Below, piece after piece: positions 22,896-31,386 of a stretch of 52,371 nt of DNA (position 1 is the first letter of the stretch; each line of letters begins with the position of its first letter). The stretch comes from JBHENC01 sp051000345 (GTDB taxonomy: Bacteria > Acidobacteriota > Blastocatellia > Pyrinomonadales > Pyrinomonadaceae). The notes beneath the pieces are model-generated. The model had not been told where the DNA came from. It made no database searches and worked only from the letters and a program-made list of their open reading frames with translations. Location of the stretch: assembly GCA_051000345.1 (NCBI GenBank), contig JBPCOJ010000011.1:1-52371 (forward strand). Direction: 5' to 3'. Both the position numbers and the translations under genes were made by a program.

Positions 22896-25178
22896 TTAGT
22901 TGACGCTCACCGCTGTTTCTTCCGGCCTGATGGTAACCTCGCCGTCTTCTACGTCCACGACAAAGCGCGTCGCCGATTTCCACATGGTCGTGATCGGCAA
23001 TTTTACTTTTTCATCGATGTGGCGTTTCAGGAAACGCGCGCCGTATTTCGAGCTGAAGCCTTTTTCGGTGAGCAGATTAATTGCGCTCTCCGTCACTTCG
23101 ACTTCCTTGCCTTGACGCTCCATTTGCCGCTGCAACTTGCCCAAATAAATCTGCGCGATTGAGCGAACTTCGTCCATCGTCAAAGGCGAAAAGATAACGA
23201 TCTCGTCGATGCGGTTGCGGAACTCCGGCGAAAACCTTGTTTCGGCGGCCTTCAACACGTCGGCTTTAATAGAGCGCATGTCGCCCGTCGTTTTTTGCCC
23301 GAAGCCGAGCGGTTTTTCGTACTTCTTGAAACTCTCCGAACCCAAGTTCGAGGTCATAATCACGATAGCGTCGGAGAGATAAACTTTCTTGCCGCGCCCG
23401 TCCGTCAGCCAGCCTTCATCGAAGGCTTGGAGAAAAATGTTCATCAAGTAGGGCGAAGCTTTTTCAACTTCGTCGAGCAGCAGAACCGTGTACGGATTCT
23501 CGCGCAGTTGTTCGGTCAGGATGCCGCCGCGCTCGCTGCCTACGATGCCGCGCGGCATTCCGATCAGCTTCTCGATGCCGATTGTGCCTTCGCCGTATTC
23601 GGACATATCTATGCGAACCATTTTTTCTTCATCGCCGAACATGAATTCGGCAACGGCCTTCGCAAGTTCGGTTTTACCGACACCCGTCGGCCCTAAAAAC
23701 AGCAGCACGCCGTCGGGCTTGTAATGCGATTCCTTGAGCGGCCCTTTGTTGAGACGCAGACGCTGCGCGACGGCTTTAACCGCTTCCTTTTGTCCGATGA
23801 CGCGTTTGCCGAGAGCGATTTCCATGTCACTAAAACGATCATTCGTGTCGCGGAAAATCATGTCGCGCGGAATTCTGGATTCCTGCGAAATTACGTCGAT
23901 GACGTGTTCGGGCTTGACGATCATCGTTTGCGGTTCGTTGATTTCAACTTTGACCGCCGCCGTGTCGAGCCAGCCGATGGCTTTGTCCGGCAGATGCAGA
24001 TTGCGTATGTATTTCGGAGCCATTTCGAGCGCTGTGTTGATCGCGTCATCCGAGATCGTCACGGAGTAATTCTTTTCTAAGCGTGGACGCAGCCCGAAGA
24101 GAATTTCTCTTGTTTGTAGAATCGAAGGCTCTTCGACTTTGACCATGCGAAAGCGTCGCGCTAAGGCTTCATCTTCCGCGATGTATTCTTTGTATTCCGT
24201 AATTGTCGTCGCGCCGATGATGCGCAGTTCGCCGCGCGCGAGCGACGATTTGAACATGTTTGCCGCGTCGGATGACGTGCCGAGCGCCGCGCCCGCGCCC
24301 ATAATCGTGTGCGCTTCGTCGATGAAGAGAATCATGTTTTCCTTCTCCTTCACTTCATCGATGATGCCTTTGATGCGTTCCTCGAACATGCCGCGAAGCA
24401 TTGTACCCGCAACGAGCCCGCCCATTTGAAGCTGCACGATGTGTGCGCCTCTAAGACGCGCCGGAACTTTTTCCGGTTCGAGTTCGATCAAGCGCGCGAG
24501 ACCTTCGACGACGGCGGTTTTGCCGACGCCCGGCTCGCCGACGAGCATCGGCGAATTAGCGCGCTCGCGGTGGCACAAAATTTCCACCATCTGCTGAATC
24601 TCTTGCTCGCGCCCGATGGTCGGCGGCAGTTTGTCCATGCGCGCGAGGCGATTCATGGAGACGCCGAAGTGCTTGAGGTACTGCGGCAAATCGAATTTCT
24701 TTTTGTACTGCTCTTCTTCCATTTCGCGCTTGCGAACGCGGACGCGCACGTTCTCGACGACGGCTTCGGGACTCGCGCCGAGGTTCTTCATAAACTCTAC
24801 GAACAATCCGCTTTCATCCTGCGAGAGCGCCGTCAGAATATCCGTCGCTTCGATGGTCTTTCTGCCTTGCGCGCGCGCTCGATCCATCGCGCGCTTGAAG
24901 AGATCGGTTGTGTCGGGAGCAATTTTGAAACCCTTGCCGACGTGCTGGCGGCTCGCTTCCAAACGTGTATCGAGCAAGGTTTGGAATGAGCGCGGGTCAA
25001 TCGAGAGATCGCGCATCGTTTGATTGAAGAGGTCTGCTTCTTCGCTGGCGAGCGCGTTGATGATGTGTTCGATGGAGACGTAGTTTTGATCGCGGCGGCG
25101 TGATTCCTTCAGCGCGTTCTCAAAAATACGTTGGCCGCTGTCGGCAAGCTTGTCTTTGTATGGGCCTAGATCAATCAT
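22896..25178 (-). CDS. Clp protease ATPase subunit, ClpA/ClpC type
   Basis: A 760-residue HSP100 unfoldase. Two N-terminal Clp repeats (RIFENALKESRRRDQNYVSI and the second half to about 145) are followed by AAA+ module 1 (GEPGVGKTAVVEGLA near 214, FIDEAHTIMGAGAA). AAA+ module 2 comes next (FLGPTGVGKTELAKA near 494, LLLDEVEKASPYLMN, TSNLGSESF) and then the small C-terminal domain. There is no long ClpB-type middle coiled coil and no zinc finger. EKPLGFGQK near 626 offers an LGF tripeptide at the place of the ClpP-docking IGL/VGF loop. I therefore call it a protease partner rather than a disaggregase; clpP is not in the window. Whether it is ClpA or ClpC proper is not resolved. It follows groL with a 329-bp gap. 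Confidence 0.9.
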   Translation of the reverse strand: MIDLGPYKDKLADSGQRIFENALKESRRRDQNYVSIEHIINALASEEADLFNQTMRDLSIDPRSFQTLLDTRLEASRQHVGKGFKIAPDTTDLFKRAMDRARAQGRKTIEATDILTALSQDESGLFVEFMKNLGASPEAVVENVRVRVRKREMEEEQYKKKFDLPQYLKHFGVSMNRLARMDKLPPTIGREQEIQQMVEILCHRERANSPMLVGEPGVGKTAVVEGLARLIELEPEKVPARLRGAHIVQLQMGGLVAGTMLRGMFEERIKGIIDEVKEKENMILFIDEAHTIMGAGAALGTSSDAANMFKSSLARGELRIIGATTITEYKEYIAEDEALARRFRMVKVEEPSILQTREILFGLRPRLEKNYSVTISDDAINTALEMAPKYIRNLHLPDKAIGWLDTAAVKVEINEPQTMIVKPEHVIDVISQESRIPRDMIFRDTNDRFSDMEIALGKRVIGQKEAVKAVAQRLRLNKGPLKESHYKPDGVLLFLGPTGVGKTELAKAVAEFMFGDEEKMVRIDMSEYGEGTIGIEKLIGMPRGIVGSERGGILTEQLRENPYTVLLLDEVEKASPYLMNIFLQAFDEGWLTDGRGKKVYLSDAIVIMTSNLGSESFKKYEKPLGFGQKTTGDMRSIKADVLKAAETRFSPEFRNRIDEIVIFSPLTMDEVRSIAQIYLGKLQRQMERQGKEVEVTESAINLLTEKGFSSKYGARFLKRHIDEKVKLPITTMWKSATRFVVDVEDGEVTIRPEETAVSVN

Positions 25179-25420
25179 TTGTTTTATTTCTCAACTTCGT
25201 GGTGGAAAACGTGTACCCGCGCACGATCAAAACCAAATGTTGTGACGAATGTACGGCAACGAAGTTTCGCCTTCGCCGATGCGCTTTCCGTGACTCTTTA
25301 TAAAGCTCAACTTCTTACCCGTTCTTTGGATGCGTCGGACATGAGCGCCGTTGCGTATCCCGCAAGTTCGATGATACCACATTCCCGCGCGCCCGATTTT
25401 TCATTCGACAAGAGGAACGG
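25179..25420. other. Gene-free stretch between clp and groL
   Basis: No coding frame with plausible codon use and no convincing promoter pair was found here. It must contain the clp leader on the minus strand. I saw no HAIR or CIRCE operator. TATAAAG near 25300 is the only -10-like word, without a matching -35 box. Confidence 0.4.
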
Positions 25421-25473
25421 AAAGCGTTCGCCTCGCCGTTCTTCTATTGATTAAACGGCGAAACGAACGCTTT
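25421..25473. terminator. Two-part hairpin downstream of groL
   Basis: The outer stem is AAAGCGTTCG (25421-25430) with CGAACGCTTT (25464-25473). The inner stem is CGCCGTT (25434-25440) with AACGGCG (25454-25460). It lies 35 bases past the groL stop. The longer T run follows on the plus strand, while the minus strand has only TTT then CCG. It may work in both directions, insulating groL from clp. Confidence 0.7.
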
Positions 25474-25507
25474 TTTCATGCTTTCGGGTAATTGCTAAAC
25501 TTCGCGT

Positions 25508-27148
25508 TTAGTAATCGTCGTAATCTCCGCCGCCGCCCATGCCGCCGCCCGCTGGCGCAGCTCTCTTCGGCTCCGGCGCATCAATCACGGCAGCATCTGT
25601 CGTCAGCATCAATGCGGCAATCGACGCAGCGTTTTGCAGCGCCGTGCGGACAACCTTCGTCGGATCGATGATGCCTGCCGCAACCAAATCTTCGTACACG
25701 CCGGTTGCCGCGTTAAAGCCTTTCGCGCCCTTTGAATCTTCTACCTTACCGACAACAACCGCGCCGTCAATCCCAGCGTTTTCGGCGATGCGGCGCAATG
25801 GTTCTTCGAGCGCGCGGCGAACGATGCGGACGCCCGTCTGCTCGTCATGGTCTTCCAATTCGAGCTTGTCGAGCGCCTCGCCCGCGCGGAGAAGCGCCAC
25901 GCCGCCGCCCGGCACGATGCCTCCCTGCGCCGCCGCCTTGGTCGCGTTCAAAGCATCTTCGACGCGCATCTTGATTTCCTTAACGGCTGTTTCCGTCGCC
26001 GCACCGACTTTAATAACGGCGACGCCGCCCGTGAATTTCGCAAGGCGTTCCTGCAATTTTTCGCGGTCATAATCCGAAGTCGTGTCTTCTATCTGGCGGC
26101 GAATCGTGCCGACGCGACCTTGAATCGCGCTTGCTTCGCCCGCGCCTTCGATAATCGTCGTGTTGTCTTTATCGACGATGACGCGCTTGGCGGAACCCAA
26201 ATCGGCGGTCTGCACGCTTTCGAGTTTGATTCCCAAATCTTCTGTAATCAAACGCCCGCCGGTCAACGCCGCGAGGTCTTCTAAAATCGCTTTGCGGCGA
26301 TCACCGAAGGCAGGCGCTTTGACCGCGCAAACTTTGATTGTGCCGCGCAGTTTGTTGACGACCAGCGTGGCGAGCGCATCGCCTTCGAGGTCTTCCGCGA
26401 TAATCAGAAGCGCGCGTCCCTGTCCAGCAGCTTGCTCTAAGACGGGCAGCAAATCGCGCATCGCCGAAATTTTCTTTTCGTGCAAAAGAATCAAAGGATT
26501 ATCGAGCACGGCTTCGACGCGATCCGGGTTCGTCACAAAATACGGCGATAGATAGCCGCGATCAAACTGCATTCCTTCGACGACTTCGAGTTCCGTTTGC
26601 ATCGTGTTCGATTCTTCGACCGTCACGACGCCGTCCTGCCCGACCTGCTCCATCGCTTCGGAAATCAATTGTCCGATCTGGCGATCATTGTTCGCCGAGA
26701 CGCTTGCGACGTTGGCGAGTTCCTCTTTGCTTTTGACCTTCTTCGACATACGCTCAAGCTCTGCGACTACCGCAATCGTCGCCTTTTGAATGCCGCGCTG
26801 CAAAGCCATCGGGTTCGCGCCCGCCGTGACGTTCTTGACGCCTTCGCGGAAAATCGCCTGCGCCAAGACAGTCGCCGTCGTCGTGCCGTCGCCCGCCGTG
26901 TCGTTCGTCTTTGTCGCCACTTCGCGCACCATCTGCGCGCCCATGTTTTCGTAACTGTCCGGCAAATCGATTTCCTTCGCCACCGTCACGCCGTCCTTCG
27001 TAATCACAGGCGAGCCGTAGCTTTTGCCGATGATGACATTACGCCCTTTGGGGCCGAGCGTGACGCGCACCGCATTGCCGAGCACATTAACGCCGCGCAG
27101 CATCGCACTGCGCGCCTCTTCCCTGAACTTCAAATCTTTTGCTGCCAC
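25508..27148 (-). CDS. groL: Chaperonin GroEL (Hsp60)
   Basis: The 546-residue GroEL forms the double-ring ATP-driven folding chamber. Family blocks are complete: LGPKGRNVIIGKSYGSP, TVAKEIDLPD, GDGTTTATVLAQAIF (ATP site, near 85-100), YLSPYFVTNP, PVLEQAAGQGRALLIIAED, ALNATKAAAQGGIVPGGGVA and AAGIIDPTKVVRTALQNAAS. The C-terminus is GGGMGGGGDYDDY rather than many GGM repeats. The start is a GTG at 27148 with AGGAG ten bases upstream. No groES lies beside it, so the co-chaperonin must be elsewhere, and no CIRCE element (TTAGCACTC-N9-GAGTGCTAA) is seen upstream. The gap to grpE contains an AATCG heptamer palindrome. Confidence 0.97.
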   Translation of the reverse strand: MAAKDLKFREEARSAMLRGVNVLGNAVRVTLGPKGRNVIIGKSYGSPVITKDGVTVAKEIDLPDSYENMGAQMVREVATKTNDTAGDGTTTATVLAQAIFREGVKNVTAGANPMALQRGIQKATIAVVAELERMSKKVKSKEELANVASVSANNDRQIGQLISEAMEQVGQDGVVTVEESNTMQTELEVVEGMQFDRGYLSPYFVTNPDRVEAVLDNPLILLHEKKISAMRDLLPVLEQAAGQGRALLIIAEDLEGDALATLVVNKLRGTIKVCAVKAPAFGDRRKAILEDLAALTGGRLITEDLGIKLESVQTADLGSAKRVIVDKDNTTIIEGAGEASAIQGRVGTIRRQIEDTTSDYDREKLQERLAKFTGGVAVIKVGAATETAVKEIKMRVEDALNATKAAAQGGIVPGGGVALLRAGEALDKLELEDHDEQTGVRIVRRALEEPLRRIAENAGIDGAVVVGKVEDSKGAKGFNAATGVYEDLVAAGIIDPTKVVRTALQNAASIAALMLTTDAAVIDAPEPKRAAPAGGGMGGGGDYDDY

Positions 27149-27170
27149 TTTATATTCTCTCCTAATCCAA

Positions 27171-27277
27171 TTTTAGAATTTTCGATTGCCGATTTTCGAT
27201 TGCATTCGGACTGTAAATTAATAGCTCAAACATTAAACGGCTATTGCCTTCAATCGCAAATCACAAATCTAAAACCG
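27171..27277. repeat. AATCG-type heptamer palindrome, grpE-groL gap
   Basis: The left arm holds TTTTCGATTGCCGATTTTCG followed by ATTGC. The right arm (27249-27274) holds CAATCGCAAATCACAAATCT, its approximate inverse. About 55 bp of AT-rich core separates them. It has the same layout as the GTCAGRA elements with a different unit. Confidence 0.75.
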
Positions 27278-27287
27278 CGAATGATTT

Positions 27288-28019
27288 TTACTCTGCCGCC
27301 TTTGCTGCGCCGCGCGAACGTCCGACCTGCACGCGCGCAGGGCGAAGCATTCTATCGCCGACTTTATAGCCGCGACCATACTCCGCCGTTACCATGCCGT
27401 CCTGTTCAGCAGGCACTTCGATTGTGTCCACCGCTTCATGCAATTCAGGATCGAACTTTGCCCCGACGCTCGTCACGGGTTCGACGCCCGCTGAAAGAAG
27501 CGCAGCTTGAAAACCGTTGGCTGTGCCGCGCACGCCTTCAAGCAACACATCGAACGAGCCGCCTTTTTCCGCCGCCGCAATCGCGCGCTGTAAATTATCC
27601 GCGACAGGCAAAAGCGCCGCGATGAAACCCACTTTCTCATTGCGCGCGCGTTCATCCGCCGCGCGATTCAAACGCTGTCTTGTTTCATCCGTCTCACGCT
27701 GCAACCCTGCGCGCAATTGCTCGAAACGCGCCTGCACTTCGACGAGCTTTCGCTCCGCCGCCTGCGCTCGCTCCTCAAGCTGCACGACGTAAGCGGGCTT
27801 CGCCGTGGACGCTTCCGCGCCCGCGCGGTTTTCCGTGTTGCTTTGTTCTTCTTCGCCGCCGGACTCCACATCAATGTCAATGCGGCGGCGATCCGTCACG
27901 CGAAATTCATTTCCGGCGGCAGCGCCAGATGATTCCGTGCTTGACGAGTTTACTGCTTCACCCGCCGCTCTCTTTTCCTTCATACGATCCCCTTTTTTCT
28001 TCTTACGAAAAGATACCAT
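27288..28019 (-). CDS. grpE: Nucleotide exchange factor GrpE
   Basis: A 243-residue GrpE-family protein, the ADP-release factor of DnaK. About 80 variable, charged residues lead into a long coiled coil (YVVQLEERAQAAERKLVEVQ onward). The family core follows: NEKVGFIAALLPVADNLQRA near 130, GVRGTANGFQAALLSAGVEP near 165, FDPELHEAVDTIEVP and a C-terminal GRGYKVGDRMLRPARVQV. The extended N-terminus is longer than in E. coli. ATG 28019 with GGAAGGG just upstream was chosen; ATG 27983, after AAAGGGG, is almost as good. Finding grpE between clpB and groL without dnaK or dnaJ is unusual. Confidence 0.92.
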   Translation of the reverse strand: MVSFRKKKKGDRMKEKRAAGEAVNSSSTESSGAAAGNEFRVTDRRRIDIDVESGGEEEQSNTENRAGAEASTAKPAYVVQLEERAQAAERKLVEVQARFEQLRAGLQRETDETRQRLNRAADERARNEKVGFIAALLPVADNLQRAIAAAEKGGSFDVLLEGVRGTANGFQAALLSAGVEPVTSVGAKFDPELHEAVDTIEVPAEQDGMVTAEYGRGYKVGDRMLRPARVQVGRSRGAAKAAE

Positions 28020-28044
28020 TACCCTTCCGCCTTCCTGCTTCGGT

Positions 28045-30639
28045 TCATGCTGCTGCCACCACTGCTTCATTCGAGAAGCGCATTTCATCGCCTTCGGCTG
28101 AGACGCGCAAGGTTTGGCCGGGCGTGATTTCGCCGCGCAACAGTTTCACCGCGAGCGGATTTTGAATCAGCGTTTGAATCGCACGCTTCAGCGGACGCGC
28201 GCCGTATGCCGGATCGTAGCCTTCGCGCGCGAGAAGTTGCTTCGCCGATTCGTCGAGTTGAAGCGTAATACCGCGCTCGTCGAGCATGTGGCGCAAGCGT
28301 TCGAGTTGCACGTCGATGATGCGCGTGATTTCTTCGCGCGATAATTGATGAAAGATCACGATGTCGTCGATGCGGTTCAGAAACTCCGGCTTGAACTGCA
28401 ATCGTAACTCCTGCGCGACTGCTTCACGCATCTGCTTCTCATCACCTTCCGCCGCTTGAATTTCGCGCGAGCCTAGATTCGAGGTCATAATCAAGACTGT
28501 GTTTTTGAAATCAACCGTGCGTCCTTTTGAATCCGTCAAACGCCCGTCGTCCAAAATTTGCAGCAGCACATTAAAGACATCCGAATGCGCCTTTTCAATT
28601 TCATCAAAGAGCACAACCGCATACGGACGCCGCCGGACGGCTTCCGTAAGTTGCCCGCCTTCGTCGTGTCCGATGTAGCCGGGCGGCGCGCCGATCATGC
28701 GCGAGACGGCGTGCTTCTCCATGTACTCGCTCATGTCCAGACGCACCATCGCGCGTTCGTCGTCAAAGAGAAATTCCGCGAGCGCCCGCGCCGTTTCGGT
28801 TTTACCGACGCCCGTCGGCCCTAAGAAAATAAATGAACCAACTGGGCGATTCGGGTCTTGGAGTCCGGCGCGGGCGCGGCGCACGGCGTTTGAAACGGCG
28901 GTTAAAGCTTCGTCTTGTCCAATGACGCGATTGCGTAGGCGTTCTTCCATCGAAACGAGTTTCTGCATTTCGCCTTCGAGCATTTTCGAGACAGGCACGC
29001 CCGTCCACTTGGCGACGACTTCCGCCACGTCTTCTTCGTCAACTTCTTCTTTGAGCGTGACGCCTTCGCGCTGAATCTCCGCGAGCTTCGCTTGCTCTGC
29101 TTGGAGCTTCGTTTCGAGTTCGGGAATCTTGCCATACTGCAATTCGGAAGCGCGCCCTAAATCGCCCGCGTTGCGCGCTTGTTCGAGCTGCAATCTTAAT
29201 TGCTCAAGCTCCGCTTTGTCCGTGCGCATCAACTCGATTTCTTCCTTCTCGGATTGCCACTTGGCTTTCATGCCGGAAGATTGTTCTTTGAGGTCTGCGA
29301 TGCGCTGTTCAATGTCGTGAAGACGCGCTTTCGAGCGTTCGTCTTCTTCGCGCTGTAGTGCCTGACGCTCGATTTCAAGCCCCATAATCTCGCGCTCGAT
29401 CTGGTCGATTTCGAGCGGAAGACTATCAATCTCGATACGCAGCCTAGACGCCGCTTCGTCGATCAAGTCAATCGCTTTGTCGGGCAAAAAACGGTCTGTG
29501 ATGTAACGGTTCGAGAGCGTCGCGGCGGCGACAATCGCAGAGTCTTTGATACGCACGCCGTGATGCACTTCGTAGCGCTCTTTCAGTCCGCGCAAAATCG
29601 CAATCGTATCTTCGACGTTCGGCTCGCCGACGTAAACTTGCTGGAAACGGCGTTCGAGCGCGGCATCTTTTTCAATATACTTTTTGTATTCGTTGAGAGT
29701 AGTTGCACCGACGCAGCGCAGTTCGCCGCGCGCGAGAGCGGGCTTCAACATATTCGACGCATCGATTGCGCCTTCGGCAGCGCCCGCGCCGACGAGCGTG
29801 TGAAGTTCGTCTATAAAAAGGACGATTGCACCGTGCGCGCTTTCAATTTCCTTCAAGACCGCTTTCAAACGATCTTCAAATTCGCCGCGATATTTTGCGC
29901 CCGCGACCATCGAGCTAAGGTCTAGGGAAACGAGTCGCTTGTTGCGCAAGGTTTCAGGCACGTCGCCGGAAACGATGCGTTGCGCGAGGCCTTCGACGAT
30001 GGCGGTTTTACCGACTCCGGGTTCGCCAATCAAGACCGGATTGTTTTTCGTGCGGCGCGACAGCACTTGAATCGTGCGGCGGATTTCGTCGTCGCGCCCA
30101 ATCACGGGATCGAGCTTGCCTTGACGCGCAAGGTCGGTTAAGTCTTTAGCATATTTGGATAGTGCTTCGTAGTTGGCTTCCGCGTTTTGATCCGTGATGC
30201 GCGAGCCGCCGCGCATTCCTTCGATTATCTTCAAAAGATCGTCGCGGTTGACGCCGTGTTGACGAAGGAGTTTGCCCGCGCCCTCTTTTTCGTCTGCAAG
30301 CGCGAGCAGTAGATGCTCCGTCGAGATGTACTCGTCCTGCATCGTCTCCGCCTGTTTTTGCGAGGCTGTAAAAATCTGGCTGAGACGCGAGCTGAAATAC
30401 TGCTGACTCGAACCTTGAATTTTTGGAAAACGCCCGATGGCGGCGTTTGTGTCGCTCAGCACAACTTGAACATTCGCGCCGAGTTTGCCGAGCATCGGAC
30501 GAATCACGCCTTCGGGCTGTTCGAGCATTGCGAACAACAAATGCTCTGGCTCGACCTGTTGATTCTGGTTGCGCTCTGCCGCTTCGATGGCCGACTGAAT
30601 GGCCTCTTGCCCGCGCAAAGTGTATTTGTCTAAACGCAT
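28045..30639 (-). CDS. clpB: Disaggregase ClpB (Hsp104 type)
   Basis: The 864-residue ClpB resolubilises protein aggregates together with DnaK. The N-domain (MRLDKYTLRGQEAIQSAIEA) is followed by AAA+ 1 (GEPGVGKTAIVEGLA near 203). The long middle coiled coil spans about 400-530 (rich in Glu, Arg and Gln, with LEQARNAGDLGRASELQYGK). AAA+ 2 (FLGPTGVGKTETARA near 608, VVLFDEIEKAHSDVFN) and the C-terminal domain ending with AEGDEMRFSNEAVVAAA complete it. All Walker motifs and arginine-finger regions look intact. The start codon has no evident Shine-Dalgarno sequence, and a 17-bp inverted repeat lies 20 bases upstream. It follows hsp20 by 78 bp and precedes grpE by 25 bp, so the three are probably one transcript. 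Confidence 0.97.
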   Translation of the reverse strand: MRLDKYTLRGQEAIQSAIEAAERNQNQQVEPEHLLFAMLEQPEGVIRPMLGKLGANVQVVLSDTNAAIGRFPKIQGSSQQYFSSRLSQIFTASQKQAETMQDEYISTEHLLLALADEKEGAGKLLRQHGVNRDDLLKIIEGMRGGSRITDQNAEANYEALSKYAKDLTDLARQGKLDPVIGRDDEIRRTIQVLSRRTKNNPVLIGEPGVGKTAIVEGLAQRIVSGDVPETLRNKRLVSLDLSSMVAGAKYRGEFEDRLKAVLKEIESAHGAIVLFIDELHTLVGAGAAEGAIDASNMLKPALARGELRCVGATTLNEYKKYIEKDAALERRFQQVYVGEPNVEDTIAILRGLKERYEVHHGVRIKDSAIVAAATLSNRYITDRFLPDKAIDLIDEAASRLRIEIDSLPLEIDQIEREIMGLEIERQALQREEDERSKARLHDIEQRIADLKEQSSGMKAKWQSEKEEIELMRTDKAELEQLRLQLEQARNAGDLGRASELQYGKIPELETKLQAEQAKLAEIQREGVTLKEEVDEEDVAEVVAKWTGVPVSKMLEGEMQKLVSMEERLRNRVIGQDEALTAVSNAVRRARAGLQDPNRPVGSFIFLGPTGVGKTETARALAEFLFDDERAMVRLDMSEYMEKHAVSRMIGAPPGYIGHDEGGQLTEAVRRRPYAVVLFDEIEKAHSDVFNVLLQILDDGRLTDSKGRTVDFKNTVLIMTSNLGSREIQAAEGDEKQMREAVAQELRLQFKPEFLNRIDDIVIFHQLSREEITRIIDVQLERLRHMLDERGITLQLDESAKQLLAREGYDPAYGARPLKRAIQTLIQNPLAVKLLRGEITPGQTLRVSAEGDEMRFSNEAVVAAA

Positions 30640-30659
30640 AACAGTAAATGATAAATGAA

Positions 30660-30708
30660 GAACGATGAACGCGGAAGCCGTTAAAGAATTGTTCCGCGCT
30701 CATCGTTC
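30660..30708 (-). other. Long intercistronic hairpin between hsp20 and clpB
   Basis: GAACGATGAACGCGGAA (30660-30676) and TTCCGCGCTCATCGTTC (30692-30708) pair over 17 positions with one mismatch around a 15-base loop. It begins 10 bases after the hsp20 stop codon. It lacks a U tract, so RNA processing, partial attenuation or 3' protection of the hsp20 part are likelier than full termination. Confidence 0.75.
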
Positions 30709-30717
30709 GACGGTGTT

Positions 30718-31275
30718 TCAGAATGGACGGCCTGCCGCCTTCTGCGCTTTGTCGTGAGTCGCAGCGTTTGTTGCGTGGGCAGCGTTCTCCGTCTTCGCTT
30801 GGATAGTGCGCGGAGCGGAATCTTCCGTGCCTGTGCTCTTGATTTCAATGCGGCGCGCTTTTACTTCTTCGCGCTTCGGCAAGGTGACGCGCAGGACACC
30901 GTTTTTGTATTCGGCATTGGCGCTTTCGCCCGTCACCGTTTGCGGCAAAGTAAAGGAGCGCGTGAAGGAACCGTAAGAGCGTTCAACGCGGTGATAATTG
31001 TCGCCTTCGTCTTTTTTCTCGAAACGCCGTTCGCCGCGCAGTGTGAGCACATTGTTTTCAATCGAGAGATCGAAGTCTTCGCGCTTCATGCCCGGCAATT
31101 CTGCTTCGACCACTATTTGGTCTTTGTTTTCGTAGATGTCAATTGACGGATTCCAAGCGCCGCGCGCGATGCCTTCGTCGCCGAAAACGCGCGAAATGTT
31201 CGTGGAAAACAGGCGATTGACTTCGTCCTGTAGGTTGCGTAAATCGTGGAACGGATCGTAACGAACGATACTCAT
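30718..31275 (-). CDS. Small heat-shock protein Hsp20 (alpha-crystallin domain)
   Basis: A 185-residue holdase. The N-terminus MSIVRYDPFHDLRNLQDEVN is typical of bacterial class A small heat-shock proteins. The alpha-crystallin domain (about 42-140) shows PSIDIYENKDQIVVEAELPG, LRGERRFEKKDEGDNYHRVE and GVLRVTLPKREE. The C-terminal extension of about 40 residues is Ala/Thr/Lys-rich, with RRIEIKS replacing a clear I-x-I anchor. AAGGAG at 31291-31286 is ten bases upstream of the ATG. It is the first gene of the leftward stress block, read from the promoter at 31415-31387, which overlaps a HAIR-like operator. The leader can fold over the ribosome site. Confidence 0.96.
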   Translation of the reverse strand: MSIVRYDPFHDLRNLQDEVNRLFSTNISRVFGDEGIARGAWNPSIDIYENKDQIVVEAELPGMKREDFDLSIENNVLTLRGERRFEKKDEGDNYHRVERSYGSFTRSFTLPQTVTGESANAEYKNGVLRVTLPKREEVKARRIEIKSTGTEDSAPRTIQAKTENAAHATNAATHDKAQKAAGRPF

Positions 31276-31332
31276 GGCTTACTTTCTCCTTAATTTCAAA
31301 GAGTTAGCATAAATTTCAAAGAGTTAGCATAA
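31276..31332 (-). promoter_or_regulatory. hsp20 leader: 20-bp tandem repeat and ribosome-site hairpin (possible RNA thermometer)
   Basis: A 19-base unit, AATTTCAAAGAGTTAGCAT on the plus strand, occurs at 31292-31310 and 31312-31330. In the mRNA each copy gives CUCUUU. The copy nearest the gene (31303-31298) can pair with AAGGAG (31291-31286) across a six-base loop, using six pairs with one G-U. The second copy offers an alternative partner. A weak stem on the ribosome site is how ROSE/fourU-type thermometers work; function here is inference. Confidence 0.5.
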
Positions 31333-31386
31333 TTTTCGCTCACGAATCAGCAGTTGCCAACAAATTCAATCTATGAGCGTGAAAGG

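Noticed and set aside
24309..24989. Rightward open frame within clp
   Set aside because: It is a frame shadow of the Clp ATPase, with no motif or ribosome site.
25179..25420. Promoter for clp built on TATAAAG near 25300
   Set aside because: No -35-like hexamer lies 15-19 bp away on the minus strand, so it was not listed as a promoter.
27149..27290. CIRCE/HrcA operator before groL
   Set aside because: No TTAGCACTC-N9-GAGTGCTAA or close variant is present; the inverted structure there is the AATCG heptamer element.
26597..27625. Long rightward open frame antisense to groL and grpE
   Set aside because: It is opposite two certain genes, has shadow-type composition (Arg/His/Leu-rich) and no start signal.
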